Shown: one piece after another, positions 43,021 through 44,670 of the stretch
Layout: each line of letters begins with the position of its first letter
Numbering within the stretch: the first letter of the stretch is position 1
Assembly: GCA_964567045.1 (NCBI GenBank)
Contig: CAZMLE010000029.1
Coordinates: forward strand, 1 to 44,670
Reading direction: 5' to 3'
Source of the DNA: JAFNGF01 sp964567045
GTDB taxonomy: Bacteria; Planctomycetota; Phycisphaerae; Sedimentisphaerales; Anaerobacaceae
DNA length: 44,670 nucleotides
Program-made: the position numbers and the translations under genes
The notes under the pieces: model-generated
Databases searched by the model: none
What the model saw: the letters and a program-made list of their open reading frames with translations, nothing else
What the model was told of the DNA's origin: nothing

Positions 43021-43650
43021 ATGGATTTAAACGAAGAAAAAGAACTGATTAAACTGGCCCAAAAAGACCCAGAGGTTTTAGCTAAAGTTTATGGCCAATA
43101 TTATCCCAAAATCTTTAGTTATGTTTTGAAGCGAACCGCCAATCTTGAAAGTGCCCAAGACATCACTTCGGAAACATTTTTTAAGGCTCTCAAAAAACTT
43201 TGGCAATTCCGCTGGCGCAACATCTCTTTTTCCTCGTGGCTGTATAAAATTGCCACCAACGAAATCAATCAGTATTTAAGGAGAGGCAAATATAAATCCG
43301 CTTCTCTTGATGAATTACAAGAACTGGGTTTTGAGCCGGTTTCTTTGCGTAATCCCGAAACCGAAATAATTGAAGCCCAAGAAAAGTTAAAACAGCATCA
43401 GGATTTTATTGTTTGTCAGCAGAAAATCGGCCACCTCGATATTAAATATCAAGAAGTAATCACTCTGCGATTCTTTGAACAAAAGCAGATAAAAGAAATC
43501 AGCGAGATTTTAGGTAAATCCGATGGCACAATAAAATCTCTACTTCACCGCGGCCTTGAAAAACTGCGAGCATCAATGAACGAAGAGATAAAAACGCAAC
43601 CTTTCGCCGAGTCGCGCATTATAAATAGCGCAAGCGCGCATTGTAGATAG
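43021..43650 (+). CDS. ECF-type RNA polymerase sigma factor
   Basis: 209 residues. Region 2 includes Y-P-K-I-F-S-Y-V, the D-I-T-S-E-T-F-F-K-A-L segment and W-L-Y-K-I-A-T-N-E-I. Region 4 is Y-Q-E-V-I-T-L-R-F-F with helix-turn-helix I-S-E-I-L-G-K-S-D-G-T-I-K-S-L-L-H-R-G. The short interdomain linker is typical of group 4 sigma factors. It is AT-rich, Lys/Gln/Asn-rich and unlike the neighbouring genes. It lies 47 bp upstream of a one-pass membrane protein that could be its anti-sigma factor. AAGGT before the ATG is very close. The target regulon is unknown. Confidence 0.9.
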   Translation: MDLNEEKELIKLAQKDPEVLAKVYGQYYPKIFSYVLKRTANLESAQDITSETFFKALKKLWQFRWRNISFSSWLYKIATNEINQYLRRGKYKSASLDELQELGFEPVSLRNPETEIIEAQEKLKQHQDFIVCQQKIGHLDIKYQEVITLRFFEQKQIKEISEILGKSDGTIKSLLHRGLEKLRASMNEEIKTQPFAESRIINSASAHCR

Positions 43651-43697
43651 TGAAAGGTCGCAAAAACTAACATTAATCACTAATAATGCCCAGAATT

Positions 43698-44390
43698 ATG
43701 AATAAAGACGACTTGATCAAAAAATTAGAAAACCTTGACCTCCCTGAAGTCGAGCTTCAGAGTCATCAGCGCCGGCTTAAAATGGCTCTGCTTAATTCTG
43801 GCTATTGGAAAGGAGAAAGAACTACTATGTCTTTACTCAAAAAACAAATAGTTCCCGTCGGCGGCATTATTGCTACCGCCGCAATTATTGTGGTGTTTGT
43901 GTTTAGTTTCATTTTCAAAGGCACAACGCCGCAAGCTTATGCACAGCAGATCGCAGAAAAGAGCTACCAGACAGTGGCAAATTTGCCGCCAGAGCAAGAG
44001 GAAAAGCTCAAACACACAATAGGTATTGACGCGCGCGACCTGTTGGAGGAAGCGCAAAACGCAAAAGACCTGAAAGTGCTCACCTATGACGAGTTTGCGA
44101 GCCAATATCCTCCAGTTCCGCCAGACCCAGAGGGAAAACTGCATACTCTAATGTTTTTGCAGTTCACGCATTCGAACGGCGGAACAATCATCCTCGGCAT
44201 TGATCAAAATTACTTGCCTGTGTTCAGTACTGCCATGTTTTCTGTCAGAGGTGAAGGCGAGAATGCGCCGGGCCCGGGAGAGCGCGGGTTTGACGAAGGA
44301 TTTGAAGGAGCGGATGAGGGCCGGTCCACTGTAGAAGTCATAAACGGCGAACGGTTCATCAACGGCGTAAAAGTAGCGCCGGAAGAATAG
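43698..44390 (+). CDS. One-pass membrane protein, putative anti-sigma partner
   Basis: 230 residues from ATG 43698 (M-N-K-D-D-L-I-K-K-L); an in-frame ATG at 43686 would add four residues and neither has a clear ribosome site. The cytoplasmic part (about 1-50) is Lys/Glu-rich and could bind the sigma factor. A membrane helix spans about 53-75. The outer part contains Y-A-Q-Q-I-A-E-K-S-Y, then K-L-H-T-L-M-F-L-Q-F-T-H and an acidic Gly/Pro-rich tail. No zinc H-x3-C-x2-C motif is present, so it is not a ZAS anti-sigma factor. Pairing with the sigma gene is by position only. Confidence 0.72.
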   Translation: MNKDDLIKKLENLDLPEVELQSHQRRLKMALLNSGYWKGERTTMSLLKKQIVPVGGIIATAAIIVVFVFSFIFKGTTPQAYAQQIAEKSYQTVANLPPEQEEKLKHTIGIDARDLLEEAQNAKDLKVLTYDEFASQYPPVPPDPEGKLHTLMFLQFTHSNGGTIILGIDQNYLPVFSTAMFSVRGEGENAPGPGERGFDEGFEGADEGRSTVEVINGERFINGVKVAPEE

Positions 44391-44415
44391 ACGGGGTGTC
44401 ATAAAGGGTAAAACT

Positions 44416-44449
44416 AAAAGCCAACCCCTGTGAGGGGTTGGCTTTTTTT
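44416..44449 (+). terminator. Strong rho-independent terminator
   Basis: agccaacccct (44419-44429) pairs perfectly with aggggttggct (44433-44443) around a 3-nt loop, followed by T residues to 44449; A residues before the stem extend pairing with them. It ends the sigma-factor operon. Confidence 0.95.
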
Positions 44450-44670
44450 GATTGGAAGAGTGGTAAAATAATAATTGTTAAGGGTATCTCTGTACCCTTT
44501 GGGGTTGATTAATATTTGGTTTAACTAGGGACAGCCACCTCTGCTACTCTGCGGAGTAGTTCGATATGCAGCACGAGTTAATGGTTGGAGACAGCGTACG
44601 AAAAAGGTGACTGCCACGAATGGCGTTCCGTTAAGCAGCATGGGTGGCTCTCCATTGCGCTCGTGTCATA
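44450..44670. other. Right end of window, no gene seen
   Basis: It contains gggacagccacc (44526-44537), the complement of ggtggctgtccc found at 42792-42803 in opposite orientation, and a tactctgcggagta palindrome (about 44544-44557). These fit dispersed repeat remnants. No supportable coding sequence starts here. Confidence 0.5.

Overview
This looks like a fragment of an uncultured member of the Planctomycetota, most likely Phycisphaerae/Sedimentisphaerales-like. That placement is inferred from the gene repertoire and style: a type II secretion operon with PilMNO-like parts, a dockerin-like exported protein, PKD-domain remnants, a TAT-exported Gfo/Idh/MocA oxidoreductase, a BlaI/BlaR1 pair and abundant palindromic dispersed repeats. 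Positions 8748-8847 are exactly 100 N, so this is a scaffold from a draft or metagenome assembly.

Layout. 1-200 is the 3' end of a DUF486/DMT membrane protein. 358-14377 (minus) is one long type II secretion operon, transcribed gspE-F-G-H-I-J-K-L-M-C-like-unknown-gspD, with mostly overlapping or closely spaced genes. 14.4-17 kb holds a HEAT-like gene and repeat-rich decayed DNA with a PKD-protein remnant. 17.0-20.2 kb is a BlaI repressor and BlaR1-type M56 protease pair behind two dyad operators. 20.2-23.2 kb is a decayed zone with two broken RHS core fragments around an AT-rich lipoprotein gene, plus a repeat-disrupted ADP-ribosylglycohydrolase. 23.3-28.7 kb looks like a sugar-use block: a six-hairpin glycosidase-like protein, a GntP-type permease and a Gfo/Idh/MocA oxidoreductase.

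28.7-42.5 kb is the most interesting part. It is a selenocysteine island. selA and selB (minus), and selD (plus), encode Sec-tRNA synthase, the Sec elongation factor and selenophosphate synthetase. Around them I read six genes that each contain one in-frame UGA with the reading frame continuing to a sensible end. Conventional ORF calling would split or truncate all six. Four share a C-terminal domain centred on a G-U-G-G-x-C-x-[YL]-S-W-R motif (U = Sec) and are exported or membrane proteins. A fifth is a lipoprotein with a U-N-C motif. The sixth is a 95-residue membrane protein with G-U-G between transmembrane segments. Each UGA is followed, after 13-15 nt, by a 6-8 bp hairpin with a 3-nt UGG or UGC loop, as expected for a bacterial SECIS. 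Compensatory base changes between genes support the hairpin. The machinery and its apparent clients sit together. I did not recognise the GUGGxC family as described.

42.5-43.0 kb is repeat-bearing intergenic DNA. 43.0-44.4 kb carries an ECF-type sigma factor and a one-pass membrane protein of less GC-rich composition, ending at a strong terminator. I saw no rRNA, tRNA (including no selC), CRISPR array or intact insertion sequence.
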